Assembly (NCBI GenBank): GCA_022749755.1
Contig: CM040445.1
Location: 9,383,182 to 9,447,181 of the forward strand
Direction: 5' to 3'
DNA length: 64,000 nucleotides
Source: Azadirachta indica
Taxonomy: Eukaryota; Streptophyta; Magnoliopsida; Sapindales; Meliaceae
Each line of letters starts with the position of its first letter. Position 1 is the first letter of the stretch. Position numbers and translations under genes: made by a program. Positions 36,071-48,874 of the stretch are shown in pieces. A model generated the notes under the pieces. That model ran no database searches. It had not been told where the DNA came from and was given only the letters and a program-made list of their open reading frames with translations.

Positions 36071-39000
36071 GTGGTTTTTAACCATCAAACAATTGGTGTT
36101 CTTGACCATTCTTTCTTGGTAAAAAATAGCTTCATCAGAATGTTGGCTTTAAAAGTGAAGTCAATACCAGAGGAGGTTATCCCTAAGTCCACCTTAGAAG
36201 AAGCTTACTTCATTCATCCCAACAACATCTCTAGACTCTATTTGGCTAGCAGATGACTTAGCCTTTACTGATTCTTTTTAGGTCTACTTCTACTTATTCC
36301 CAAAATTAGAGTGAATGAGTGGCAATGAAATTGGAAGATGCAGCTACTCAAGATATGCTATCTCGTGCAAAGATCTTTGCACTAATTTTTGTGTCTCATA
36401 CTTTTGAACACTGTTAGGATAGTTTACTCCCACTTTTGAAGATGTTGCTGCTATTCTCAACCTGCTTTTCATTTAGGACAAAAATCCCTTCAATATTCAA
36501 TTATCAAATGTTGTAAAAAGGATAGTACTTTGGTGATCACTTTCACTAAGAGTAAGAGCTCTATTCCTCTAATATATCATCATTAGACACAGTACTTATG
36601 GGCTTGAATGGTGGATAAAGTTTTTATTCTAATGGAAGGTTATCATTTTGGTTATCGCTTGGAAGCTATAATTACCTTGTGGTTAATTTGTTATATTTTT
36701 CAAAATAATTTGGTATACATATTCAAAGAAAAGCCATTATTTCACTTTAGCTACCATGTTTCTGAGTATACTCTATCATCAACTAATCTTGATTCATGTA
36801 GATGAAGTAGAAGAAGCTAGTCGTCATATTGTAGATTCTTCTATCAATAACCTTTTTTAACAGATTTTCTTGTAAGAACATTTTCCTCACTACTGCTACA
36901 ACTTAAAGATTATAACTCTCAAGTATAGGTTGTTTTAAATAATAAATTTTGAAAGTCCGAGTGTCGGTCCACAGGGAATAGGTTATACAAGTTTCACAAA
37001 TCTAATGTCTGAATATGATGAAAATAAAATAAATTTGTTACTTGTTGAATGTAAATTTAATATTATTAACTATTAGGGCATTAAGGATTTATTTTATTTA
37101 TAATTATAGAAATCATTCTTTACTCATTTTTTTGACCCAATTAAAAATCACTTAATAGATGATCTTAATTAGAAGATAATATATTGCAATACATCACAAT
37201 AACTCTTTGAAGAAAATATAACAAAATAAAAGATTAATCATTAAATTTATTTGTGAAAGGTATAACATACCTTGTTCTTGATTCGTAGAAAATGTGCAAG
37301 TATTCAGTGTATCTTTTTTAACAATGAATTAAGCCTCCTAACAAACCAAAACACTTTTAAGAAATAGAATTTACTCAATTGAAAAGATTTTGCATTGAAG
37401 CACAACGTAGAATGATAAAAGAACAATGCTATAAAATCAACAAAACTACACCCTTATCCCTAATTACTAATTTAGAATGACATTATTTAATTAAAGTTAA
37501 AATTACAAAAAGGAAACAAAATGATAACTAAGATCACCCCTCCTTACTTCCACATCTTCTTTTATATAGGTAAAACAAAAGATACTTCACATGGGTGAAC
37601 ATAATTTACCAATTTCCAATTAATCACATTCTATCAACTTGCAACACATTTTTTACTATCAAAACCACCAAAATTTGTAGGTGGATGACTCAACTTTCTA
37701 ATGGTTTATATTTCACCCTTATTGATTTTGTAGAACATAAGTTGTGTTGAAAATAGACATAAATGTTCAAATTGCATTTCTCTACCGCCCTTCTAAAATG
37801 ATGACTCTTTTTGATAGGCAACTAGTTGAAATTTGAGAATGTGTAAAACATAAACAATTTAGAACTTTTGTCAACTTTCTGGAACACCAAATTGTATAAT
37901 TTTTGGATATATATTTTGGGAGATACGGTCAAAATACAAAAGCAGTTAGGCTGGTTCGAAAATGCACTTAAGAGTTCTGTTGAAGCCCAATGTTGTTCCA
38001 TGAATTGCTCGAACTGGTCCAACCTTTGGCTTACAAAATTGTGAAATAATGAGTTTATGTTTTTCCAGCCTAAGAATCGTATCAATTAATGTTTTGGATT
38101 GAAAGATACGCTCATTATACAAAACCTGCGCAAAACTAACTATTTAGTCCAATTCATGTTTTACAATTTAATATAAAGAAATATGTTTCATTTTTGGGAA
38201 ATAAAAGGAATTATTAAGTGTAAATTATAATATTTCTCTTGATAAACCTACATTTTTAAACATTCATCAACTACACTTTTCGTCACCCCTTTTACATATT
38301 GCTCACATTAGGCAAAATATCTTTTACTCACTGTTGCCTTTCTTTGATGGCGTACTACTACAAAATTTCCTTTGCGTATACGTTAGTTTTACCAACACCA
38401 TTATTGTGTTGACTTGTTAAACCACAGGGATGATGAAGACAGTTTCGTTTTTCGTCTATATTTGAATTTAGTAGGTTTCTTTTACTTTCTTGAATGTCTT
38501 TTACATTTTGAGAAGTTCTTAAATGTATGGATGCATGTAGAGAATAGAGCCTTAGATATGGGGCCTACTTTGTCAATTATTAGCTTGGGTAGCTTCCCTG
38601 TATTGATGCTCACAAAGCCACTTTAGTTCTATCTTACCTACCTCATCGAGTATGGAATCAATTTGGCTTAGATATAATCCTACCTCAGACAATGCCTTTC
38701 ATGCTCTTTCTGAAGAAGGCTATTGATCACTTCACTTTGTCAAAGCATGCTAATCATCCAAGGTTGCAATATAAAGACATTGCCATTATAGGTGTTGCCA
38801 TGTCCATTGCTTTATACCGCCAATATTGGAGGCAACTACTGCTTTCTTTTGTTAAATATGTAATCCATCATCATCAAGATCTAGCTGGTTTGTATAACCA
38901 GATTCTCTATAAACACTCATTTCGCATCTACTATTTAACATGTTAAGAAGCAAAAATTGTTTTATTCCAATATCTATACCACTCATTAAACCATTAGTGG

Positions 39001-39340
39001 GTATTGTTGCACAAATGGCTCTTGAACAACTGGAGATGCCTATATTGATGACTTCTCCTACTCCTATAACGTTGTTCCAACTACATCATCTAGTTCTACA
39101 AGTCTAACATGTCAAGATATTATTTCCTTCTTGACCATTTTATTATAAATGATGCTAAACCTACTCTTTTAGAGATATTGCATCCCTTTAGTAGCAAAAA
39201 ATTGATATTCGTAGGAGTTTCTATTCTTGCTAAGACAACTCAACTCCTACAAGCTTTAGTCTTTAAAGTTATAAAAGATTTTAGGCGGGACTCAAAATTC
39301 CTAATAAATATAGTTAGATAACTTACAATTCACTAAGTAA
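36071..39340 (+). pseudogene. plant mobile domain (PMD) pseudogene, split by a solo LTR
   Basis: PMD proteins (aminotransferase-like mobile domain, related to MAIL1/MAIN) occur as host genes and as passengers of plant transposons. Visible here, in changing frames with many stops: FNHQTIGVLDHSFLVKNSFI, then TFEDVAAILNLLF near 36435, then GYHFGYRLEAIITLWLICYIF (36635-36700). After the LTR insertion come LSYLPHRVWNQFGLDIILPQ near 38627-38690 and a last open stretch, 38692-38946. The order and spacing fit PMD. The insertion at 36894-38269 falls inside it. The frame at 39109-39321 may be its far 3' part, but that is uncertain. Confidence 0.65.
36894..38269 (-). mobile_element. solo LTR of the same Athila family, minus orientation
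   Basis: On the minus strand it starts tgatgaatgtttaaaaatg at 38269 and ends gttgtagca at 36894. This matches the Athila LTRs at 22841 and 32494 over the full 1376 bases, including gcgca-ttttgtataatgagc and the TATA region near 37560. The flanking pentamers are identical: actac at 36889-36893 and again at 38270-38274. There is no internal region, so it is a product of LTR-LTR recombination. Confidence 0.9.
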
Positions 39341-40457
39341 TATTAACCGAGAGCTATACTTATTCAAATGCGATTGGAGATATGGCATTCTTTGATTTCT
39401 TATTCATACTTGTTTAACTTTTGAAATTACTGTGATTTCTTTTGTAACGTGATGCATATAACGAAAATCATTATGATTGAAGATCCTTAAAAGGTGTAAT
39501 AGACTTTGTCTTGAATTGGCCTCCCTCTGCAAATGTCTCTTACCCTTAAATCTAGAATGGTGAAGTTTATTCCCTTTTTAGTGTAATTTAATTTTAACGA
39601 CCGATACAACAATATGATACAAGTTTTTGTTATTATCATATAAATGATACAAGTCAAATTCTAGATGTAGAAATATAAGGTGCATAATATATAGATAGAT
39701 ATGCACATCATGAGTTGTACTGCAATAAAAGTAGTTACAAAAATTTAGAATAAAAGCCCTTTTCTAATGAAATTAAATTTTAATTGTGAATTAACACGTT
39801 TGGCATTTTTAAAACCCACTAAATAAAGGAGCAATATCAACTCTTTTGTTGGTAACTAGAAGTAGGTAAGTACAAAAGTTTGCCTAAGTAAAAGTATTAC
39901 TTTGTAAATGCCTAAATTTATGAATTATAGACTTGAAAAAGGAATTATAAAGTCACATACCATTTTGTGAAGGTGAGTCTGAATTTGGATGAAATTATTT
40001 CGACTATTGAATTAGTTCAGACAAAAATGGTTATAGTTTGAATAAAATGACTACAAATTAAACCAATTTGAATGAACCAAATAGGAATTAATGGGTCTAA
40101 CTAAACTAAATGACTGAATCAAAAGTTCTATTAAACTTACAATCTATAAGTAAATTTTCCTAATTGCAAATTAGGCACAATCAGGTTGGATCTACAGTGT
40201 TAGACGCAGCTTAGGCAAAAAAAAAAACCAACCGAACCAAATTGAATCGTTCGGTTTAATTGTCATAATACCCTAGTTTCAATTTGGTTTATGTTTATTA
40301 AAACTGAATTTAAAAATTTTTAGAACTTTAATCTTAAATTAAAATTGATAATTGAGTAAACCAAAATTTCTTTTTCATTCTATAACACTCGGATAATTAA
40401 AGTGTTTGTTAAGATTGGTTGGTTTTGTTTTGCCTTGTTTTACTTTAAAATGCCAAG
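39341..40457. other. AT-rich noncoding stretch with MITE-like block
   Basis: No gene is seen. At about 40195-40350 there is another block with aaccgaacc/ttcggttt motifs in both orientations, like those at 10200-10590 and 17070-17240. Confidence 0.4.
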
Positions 40458-40709
40458 TTGTGGATTCTTCTTGATAATTACACTTTTCTCTCTGTGATGA
40501 AGACTTTTAATGCTTTGAACAATGTGGGATTAGGTAAGCTGGTTCATAATATAATTTGTTTAACAACTTATGAGTTCGATGTGTTTCTAGGGAGTTTTTT
40601 CATTAAGTTTTATGCAGAGAATCATTGTATAGATAAAGCACGTTGTTTGTTTGATAAAATCTCCCAGAAAAATTGTGTTTTATAGAAGGTGATACTTAAT
40701 GCTTATGTG
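40449..40709 (+). pseudogene. PPR-protein fragment
   Basis: About 80 codons read as the middle of a plant PLS/E-class pentatricopeptide protein: DNYTFLSVMKTFNALNNVGL, GKLVHNIICL, FDVFLGSFFIKFYAENHCID, KARCLFDKISQKN. A stop stands where the usual VLWN would follow, and nothing of the protein continues on either side. PPR proteins act in organelle RNA processing. This is an isolated relic without an initiating ATG. Confidence 0.7.
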
Positions 40710-42800
40710 ATACTTTTAATTTTTGGCGTTCTACAATCTCTAGTGTATAAAATGTAATTTCTTGCATTTAGATCTAAATGCACATCTTTGATACAAATGA
40801 TACAGCCATATGATTTCATCATCCTGATGTCAAATAACTTAACCTTATTAAGATTTTAGTGAATGCTTTTCTGATACTTAAGCACATATTGAGCAAAGTA
40901 ATGGGGTTTACATTATATCTAGGGCACCATATGGCTTTTTAAATTTCTTTATAGTTTGTACCAATATTTTGTTAGATTAGGTGACATATAAAGAAATTTT
41001 TGCCGTTAAGTAATGGTTGTTGTTGCCTATGAGATTTTGAAGTACTACTAATTACAGTCATTGGTGCTTGACTAACTATGTAGACCCACGAGTAAGAGTT
41101 GAACTTCTAACAGAATCATCTTGTTTCAGCTTTGTTCAAATATGGAAAGATTGTAAATAGTGGAAGCTTACACTTATTTCATATTTAGATAAATGTTACT
41201 TATTTGATACTACTTAAAACCTCATTTATTATCATAATATTCATGTCCAAAAACAAAAAGATGTGACAAAGAAAATTATAGATGATAGGACGTTATCATC
41301 ACTTTTTCTATCAGCATATTATAAATTTAGGATTGGGTGGTTAACATTAACTGGCTCATTTACAAGCTGACTTGCATAACTCAAATACTAAATTGTGGTC
41401 GATTTGATTAATTATTTGCCATGTTGACATGCTTATATCCCAAACTGTATTAATGTATTTTGGTTTTGCAATAGTTTATAAAATTTAATTAATATTTGTA
41501 CTTCAAACTAGCCTTTAGGCTGTCTTACCTAATATACTATTGAAAACGCGACCATTTTTAGTCTCAAGATCATGCCAAGCTAAGACTGTTTGAGTCAGGC
41601 TCATGTTGTGGCAGGGTCTATCCAACATGTTCACGCCTTTACCATGAAGGATAAAGGATATAATTTACAACTCGAAATTGCATATTATTCTTTTCCTGCA
41701 CAAGATCCCGAAGGAAAATTATTGCTAGGCATATCCATACACAATTTTGAAGCTTTCTATCAATCACCATAATAATTTATTCTTTTATCCAAAATGTCTT
41801 TAATGTATAATTCTACTCAAGTAGAATATTTGCTCTGTATTTTAATCCAATCTTTATGTACAAGACCATGCATTTAGATCTTTGATTTTTGTATTTCTAT
41901 TTTCTAAAATTCTTCTAAGATGTTTGTTTTTAAATTGATGCATTTCTGAAAAGGTTACATATGAGATAAGTGGACTTATGCAAAAAAAAAGTTTTATTGT
42001 TAAATAGATCACTTATTAAGTTGTTTCCAATGAATATTTTATATAGATATGCTAGTCTATACTGCTACATAAATATTAATCAAGATGGAAATCAATTAGA
42101 GATCCTTGAACTAATTCATCATTTTGTTGAGATTCTTCACAGCTACTTTGGTTGTGTAAGTGAAGTTAACTGCTACTTATCATGCATATTGTCCAATGGA
42201 TTATTATTTGCATCTTATCAAACTTGCATGTTGCTTATTCTTTCTCTTCAAATAATATAGTTAATATAATAGTTGTAGTATATGATTGGTCCATGCCACC
42301 AACCACCATTACCATCTTGATTATGTGATTTGTTTCTTGAAAGTAAAACAAAATCTCATTTGAATTTTTTAATATAACCTTGACTTATTTACAACAACTC
42401 TATCAAATTCTTTCAATTCCCTATAATAGATGATCTCATTTGAACTAACAGCAACACTAGCACACATAATATATTAAAGATATGCACATGTATACACTAA
42501 TACATATATATGTTGAATTCAGTTCTTGTTCAGAATACTTAATTTTTCAAAACTAATTTATGTGTTTATGTTTAGGATTCTATGTTGCGAGTTTCATATT
42601 GTAGTTACTAGTTTGTTCTATGCTTATACACAAGAAATAGCTTTGCTACAAGCTGTAATTTACAACTTATAATTTTAGATTAATTGTTAATTGATTGATG
42701 TCCTATTATTCCTTATTTCCTTTACTAGTGTATTTTTGTTATTTCATTGCCATTAAAATTAATTAATTTCAACCAAGCCCTTACTAAATTTTTCTAGTGG
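40710..42800. other. AT-rich noncoding stretch
   Basis: No recognisable gene. Short open frames at 41590-41772 and 41970-42260 have no family resemblance and ordinary AT-rich composition. Confidence 0.4.
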
Positions 42801-43946
42801 TTTTCAAATGGTGCTCGAAGAGTCAAGCTTGCATGGTCTCCCTTACAATGACACTATTAATTCTAAAATAGAATATACTAATGAACAGAGTGCAAGAGTT
42901 GTTGGTATAAAGAGAAAAAAGCCAACATCATTACCATCAAGATTAAGAGTATGATATCATTACCAAGAATCAAATCAATCAAGCCAAATGCAATTATTGT
43001 GGTAAGCAATATGCCTGTGATTCAAAAAGGAATAGGACTGCTAATTTAAGAAAACACTTGCCTAAGTTTTCAATACACCAACACCAAAAAGATCATAAAG
43101 ATTTTGACTATGATCCTAATAAAAAGGATACTAATGGTAGTACAGTGCCTAAGGGATGTACTCACAAGGCATGTAGAAAAGCAACTATTAAAATGATTAC
43201 TCTTGATAAGTTGTTGTTTACTTTTGGAGAACAAAGGGTTTCACCTTTTTTGTAGTGTAGCATCTTTAAAATTTAAAGTGTCATTCCAAAGGACAATTAC
43301 TAGGGATGCACTTAAGTTGTTTTTAGAAGAAAAACCTACATTGAAGAGTATGTTTAGAATGAATGAACAAAGGGTTTCTCTTACAATTGACATTTAGACT
43401 TCAATTCAGAAAAACAGTTTTATGGTCATTACATCCCACTTCATTGATAGTGAATTGCATTTGCGTAGAAGAATTTCAAGTTTCACTCTAATTTCAAATC
43501 ATAAAGGAGAGATAATTGGAAAGCTTATTGAGAGTTGTTTGCTTGATTAGGGTATTCAGAAAGTGTTGACAATAACTATTAATAACGCAAGTTCTAATGA
43601 AGTTGCCATTAATTATTTGAGGAAGAAGTTGAAAAATTGGAAAGATGATTGGTTGTTGGTCGATGGTGACTTTATTCGTGTCTATTGTTGTGTGCACATT
43701 ACAAATCTAATTGTCACTAAGGGTTTAAAAGAATTGAATAATAGTATTTTTAGTATTTGCAATGCTATAAAATATACGAGGTCCTCCAACTTAAGGTTGC
43801 AAACATTTAAAAAATATGTAGAATATGAGAAAATCAATTATAAAGGAAGTGTGGGTTTGGATGTGTCTATTAGGTGGAATTCCACCTATTTGATATTGGA
43901 AACTATTTTAAAATTTCACAATCCATTTAATCGAATAATAGATTAA

Positions 43947-45944
43947 GATATGAACTCTACAAAGCTTGCTAAATGATTTGTAGATAGTTTGATTATCAAT
44001 TTTAATTAATTTAATAATTATTAGTCAATATTATTAATCTCTTAATTAATTTTATCAACACACCATAAATAAAATAATGAAGACATAAGATTTTAATGTG
44101 GTCTGGATTTCCAATTCTATATCCATGAGGCCACGGCCCAAAAAAAAAGCAATCCACTAAGAAATAATATGTTCAAACACCAATGGACTTATATAAACCA
44201 AAAACTCTTTCTTTGTTGTTGCTGCTACATAGGATTTTCTTAGATGGCCTTGTATTGCAAGGTCCTATCGCTTCTCATGTTGTCGAACTCCCTTCAACAA
44301 ACATGACTTCTTCTCCCAAAGAAATTCAAGTTTCTCTCTTGAAGAACACAACCAAATTGTCTTCATAATATTTAAAAGATTTAAATTATTAAGTTTATTA
44401 TAATAGGAATTACAAACAAATAATTCTCACTAAATTATTCTTAATCAAAGCATAAGAAAAAAGAAGAAAAACTTAGAAAACAAAAATCATTCTTATGGAG
44501 GAGCTCTCTTTGAAGTAGTTTTCTCACGTAGTGGAGGCTTAATAAATTCTGAAAAATATTGTTTATTTATATGAAAACCATAAACCCTAGTTCAAAGAGG
44601 ATTTTTGTTTCTTTATTCTTTAAGAAAATAAATTTTCTTAAGTCAGAAGGATTCTTACCTTGCTAAACACTTTGTTTCAAAAAATTCTTCTGTCCTTTGA
44701 GTAATAGAATAGCAAATCTAAATTTCTTAGTTTGATTTGATAATCAACTAATCCTAAAATAATTAGAAAACTGACACAGTAATGTTTAAACATGAGGATT
44801 AGAACTTAAGTACCAATAAATTCAAGATTATTACCCTAATTTACTAAGGTATAAAGACACTGTTGGTATAGGTAAATTTGAAATTAATTCTATATTCACT
44901 GAAATAATATTTCAAAAAGAAATTGGTCCCAATAAAAAGATGAATAAGTAAGCTTTCTAGAAAATTTTTACAGTCTAGCATTTGGAGTTCTCTAAAGAAA
45001 GTTATGACAATTTTTTCATAACATATTTATTTTCAAGGCAGATTTCTAAAAGGACAAGTTTAGAAGATTTTTGCCCTAAATTTAATATATTTTGTTAATT
45101 TCTAGTTGTTTGAAGAATCATTATGTTGCAACTCAAAGTATTAGTTTTTTTGGTATATTTTCAAAGAGTCTTTAATGATGTCATTGCTTACATCAAATAC
45201 ATATAATATCATTACTTACATTGTAACATTTGAAATTTGTTTCTTGTATTTACCTATAAAAAGGCCTTAATTCTAAAATATAAAGATCAAGTCATTTGAG
45301 GTTGAGTTTAATATAATTTTGAGTATTTTTTAAACTCTATATCTCCTTGGTGGAATTCCATAGATTGGTGAGTTTACAAAGTTATGTATCCTCAATCAAC
45401 AACTTGGGTGGTGAATTTATGTCTCCTTAGTTGTCTATTAAGAGGGTGAGCTATTATTCCCCTTAATTTCACAATTCTAACGTCAATTCACAATTTTGTT
45501 TTCAAATTCGAATTTTCGATATCAAAAACTAACATACATGAAGTTTAATTAACAAATAACTTTAGTAGATTTTTCCCGTTGTAAATTTCGGTACAACAGA
45601 ATTCATAACATACACCTATTGCTATATAATACTAATAAAAGTTCCAACACTTACTTTTCAAAAGAAGAAAATAGAAAGAAAAAGGTAGGCTACCAAGAGT
45701 AAGTGATTGAGAATAAAATCCTAACACTTACTGTTTAAAAGAAGAAAATAAAAAGAAAAGGGCAGGGCCACCAAGAGTAAATAATTAAGAATATGTGAAT
45801 TGATTTATTAAGTCTTTAAAAATTCTTTTTATGATTTGACATTAAAATTTAGTATTTTTTTTAGTGTGACATCTAACCTTTATTTTAATAAAATATGTAA
45901 AGTCCATTCTATTTTGACTTATTTGCTTAGAGTAAAGATCTTCT
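43947..45944. other. noncoding insertion inside the hAT pseudogene
   Basis: About 2 kb separate hAT pieces that should be only about 60-80 codons apart. Inside, gtggtctggatttccaattctatatccatgaggccacgg (44099-44137) and the block ccttggtggaattccatagattggtgag (45344-45371) look like LTR or LARD-type sequence. No terminal repeats or target duplication could be fixed by eye. Confidence 0.4.
45642..45793 (+). repeat. short tandem duplication (about 85 bp unit)
   Basis: Two neighbouring copies share caacacttact-ttt-aaaagaagaaaat, then agaaaaaggtaggctaccaagagtaa and agaaaagggcagggccaccaagagtaa. They differ at several bases. Confidence 0.7.
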
Positions 45945-46627
45945 TCTAGGTATCATGGCACGTAACATGAAGCAGAAATATGACAAGTGTTGAGAATCTA
46001 AGGAGAAGATAAACAAATTGGATCCACGGTGCAAAATAGAGTTTGTGGCATTTTGTTTGCGAACTTTATGTGATGATAGTGTGAGAATTGAAAAATGAAA
46101 AAATTGATCAAAGAATTGTTGAACACTTTATAAGACATAAAAGGTGCGATGTTCTAAATAAGATTATAGTGATAGTGCTAGTGATGCCCAATCTTCACAA
46201 CACTCCAACAAATTGACCTTGGTAGATTTAGGTAGTAATGAAGATAATTTTCACCTTTCATGCAATATAATAAGTTTGCAAAGGCTCAATATCAAAGCAC
46301 AAAAGCGTCAAATGAAGTAGATAGATACTTGATGGAGCCAACGGAGGATCTTTTCAATCCAGCATTTTGTATTTTGCTTTGGTGGAGGTTGAATTATATA
46401 AGATATCCAATTTTGTCACATAGAGCAAAAGATACACTTGCAATTCTAGTATCTCCTGTGGCAGCTGAGTCAAGCATTAAAGGACAAATTTTAGATCCCT
46501 TCTAAAGTTCATTGACTCCTAAAATACCGGAAGCCCTAATATGCACACAAAATTGGTTACAAACTTTGCTTTTGTTGGATAGCTCAATAAAATATACAAC
46601 TTTGATTGAAAAAAGCAAAGTTTTATG

Positions 46628-47369
46628 AGTTGATTGAATCAGTTAATGTTCTAAAGAATCTTAATTCTTAATTTCTAAACTCATGAAAGAATTTAGTAAC
46701 TTTACATATTTAATTCCTATAATTATTTTTATGTAGAATTTGTAAGATCAACACTCAAGAAGCATATGAGTGTTGTATGAAGACTTATTGAATTTTGAGT
46801 GACCTTTTAGGTAATATATATTGTTTTAACTAATAAGTTTGCTTATTTTTGTTTAGCTTTCTATTTGTTAGGTATATTTATTTAGTATTTTCCAATATTG
46901 CCAGACTACATAATTTGGTGATTGATGATTTGATTTTTGTTTTTTGCAGTTTATTGCTTTGGTGTCAACTTGCTAATGTTTGGAGCCTAACTTTTGATAA
47001 ATTTTGATAATCTTGGTGTGTGGATTTGGAATTTGGGAATTTGGAGTTTATGTCTCTCTTAATTATTTGATGCTGGAATTTGTAATTTATTTCTCTATTT
47101 GTAATTTATAAACTTGGAACTCTAGAGTTTAAAAATTAGAATGTAGATGTTGAGTGACTAAATGTAAGAGATTTTCTTTGATAATAAGAATTTATACATA
47201 TTTTGTGAGATTTTATTTTATTTTATTACCACAAAGAATTAACTTATTTATATGAAATTTATTGTAGTATTATTTTTAAAAAAAATTTTAATTTTATTGA
47301 AATATTTTTTTAATTATTTACTAATAATATATTTTAAAATCAAACACTAGAGTATTTACAACTTAGCCT
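46628..47369. other. 3' flank of the hAT relic
   Basis: Noncoding AT-rich sequence. No transposon end was identified. Confidence 0.35.
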
Positions 47370-47545
47370 TCCTAGAGTATTAAATGTAAACCGTTGGATT
47401 TAAACATATCCAACGGTTGAGATTGTATCTGACATGTGTATAATTATGAATGCATTAATTACACAATCAGATGCAATCTCAAATGTTAGATGTACTTAAA
47501 TTTAATGGTTTATATTTGATGTAAAAATTATGTAAAAAAAATGAG
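47370..47545. mobile_element. palindromic MITE (copy 1)
   Basis: The block reads nearly the same on both strands: taaaccgttggatttaaaca-atc-aacggttgagattgtatctga is mirrored by ataaaccattaaatttaagtacatctaacatttgagattgcatctga. The centre is atgcattaat. A related block lies at 51630-51785. Confidence 0.65.
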
Positions 47546-47574
47546 GGGCAGGATCAATGGCCCTGAAATTTGGA

Positions 47575-47710
47575 TATTGGGGAGTCTAAGCCTGGAACTG
47601 AACCGCAAAATCGACTGGACTAAACCAAAACAAATTACTTCGATTAAGTCCAATTCAATTAAATTCGATTTAAGTCTTAAAAACTGAATTTTATGGGGAC
47701 CTATCCAATT
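47575..47710. repeat. MITE-like block with aaccg/gattaa motifs
   Basis: Noncoding block with ggaactgaaccgcaaaatcg followed by aattcaattaaattcgattt. It is similar in style to the candidate hAT MITEs at 10172 and 40195. No clear ends were found. Confidence 0.35.
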
Positions 47711-48196
47711 TTAGTTAGACGTCTTATTAAAAAATACAAATTTGTCACCAAAAAGCATCAAATTCAAATTTCTTGACATCAAAAAATTGATGTAATTAGA
47801 CTCTATCTGCATACTCCTAACAATGTCTTTTATGGGATATTAAATGTTAGCAATTTTCATCAAATTTTCATAAATTCTTGAAGATTTGAAATATTATTTT
47901 GCATGAATAAACTTGTCTCTAAAACCACTGTAGAATTTAAAAACAATTGAATTCCACCTTTAGCTTAGTTGTATCATGCTAGAATTCAATCATTATTCCA
48001 CAAGAAGAATTTATGTACTTTTTATTTTTTGATAAATTTGTTTAATAGTTTGTCTGTAGAGGCTATTTATAGATTTATTTAGAATTAGAATTATAATTTT
48101 CAGGAAAAATATTAAATTTCCCTATTTTATTTTGCTTCTGCCATTTATACCCTTACGTTTTCAAAGTACACTTTTATTTATTGTTGTAACACCAAC

Positions 48197-48423
48197 GTTA
48201 GCTTTTCACTTTTTAAAAGTAAATCATCATATAATCCCTGTGAACTTTAGATTGGGCTTAAACCATAACCTAATCCAATTCAATATTTTTAAAAAAGAAA
48301 CAACATATTTGTTAGCTTCTCATTTTTTGAGAGAAAATTATCTTATTGTCCCTATAAACTTTGGATTAGGCCTAGTTTATAGGCTACCCAACTCAATTTT
48401 TTTAAAAGAAGAAACAAAATGTT
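48197..48423 (+). repeat. two-copy tandem duplication (about 114 bp)
   Basis: The copies 48197-48310 and 48311-48423 share gttagctt-tca-ttttt, aat-atc-tat-atccctgt-aactttagattgggc and tttttaaaa-aagaaacaa. They are about 75-80 percent alike by eye. The joint open frame across them is a by-product. Confidence 0.75.
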
Positions 48424-48874
48424 TGTAGTTACGAGGGTTTGGACTTTGGACCTCAATGTTTAAATTTTAAATTCTAAGCATTAAGTTAAACCATTCATAA
48501 ATAATAATTGCACACACTATATTATTTATTGTGAACAAATATTATATAGATAATTAAATAAATAAATGTCAATTCCAAAAATTCAAAAAAATAATAAAAA
48601 GCAATTTTAAATTATAAAAATTACTAACAATAAAAAAATTAAAGTCATAATGTAATAAATTTATTTCTTTCATTTTTTTAATTTTTACAAGAAAATCAAA
48701 TAACAATAACAAGAATAAAATATAAATTTATCGTAAAAACCATTTAAAAAAATAGTGTTTTGTAAAAATTGACTATGATTAAGATTTTTCTAAATTGTTA
48801 CAATCTAAAAACAAATATAAAAAATTAATTTTTATATATTAGTTTTTCCTTTCTATTTACTTTAATTGTTTGAG

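Larger units (their letters stand above)
42808..46627 (+). pseudogene. hAT transposase pseudogene (BED finger to dimerisation domain), interrupted
   Basis: It runs from ATG at 42808 (MVLEESSLHGLPYNDTI) through a BED finger near 42990-43060 (AKCNYCGKQYACDSKRN, NLRKHL) and FVxSHFID-like core pieces (FMVITSHFIDSELHLRRRI) to the open stretch 43563-43946 (NNASSNEVAINYLRKKL, GLDVSIRWNSTYLILET). After an interruption it resumes at about 45950 (MARNMKQKYDKC, DPRCKIEFVAFCLRTL). The C-terminal hAT dimerisation domain follows at 46300-46560 (DRYLMEPTEDLFNPAFCILL, WWRLNYIRYPILSHRAKDTL, ILDPF, then SLTPK). Multiple stops and frameshifts make it inactive. It is a plus-strand copy distinct from the minus-strand hAT at 1-10031. 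Confidence 0.85.
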
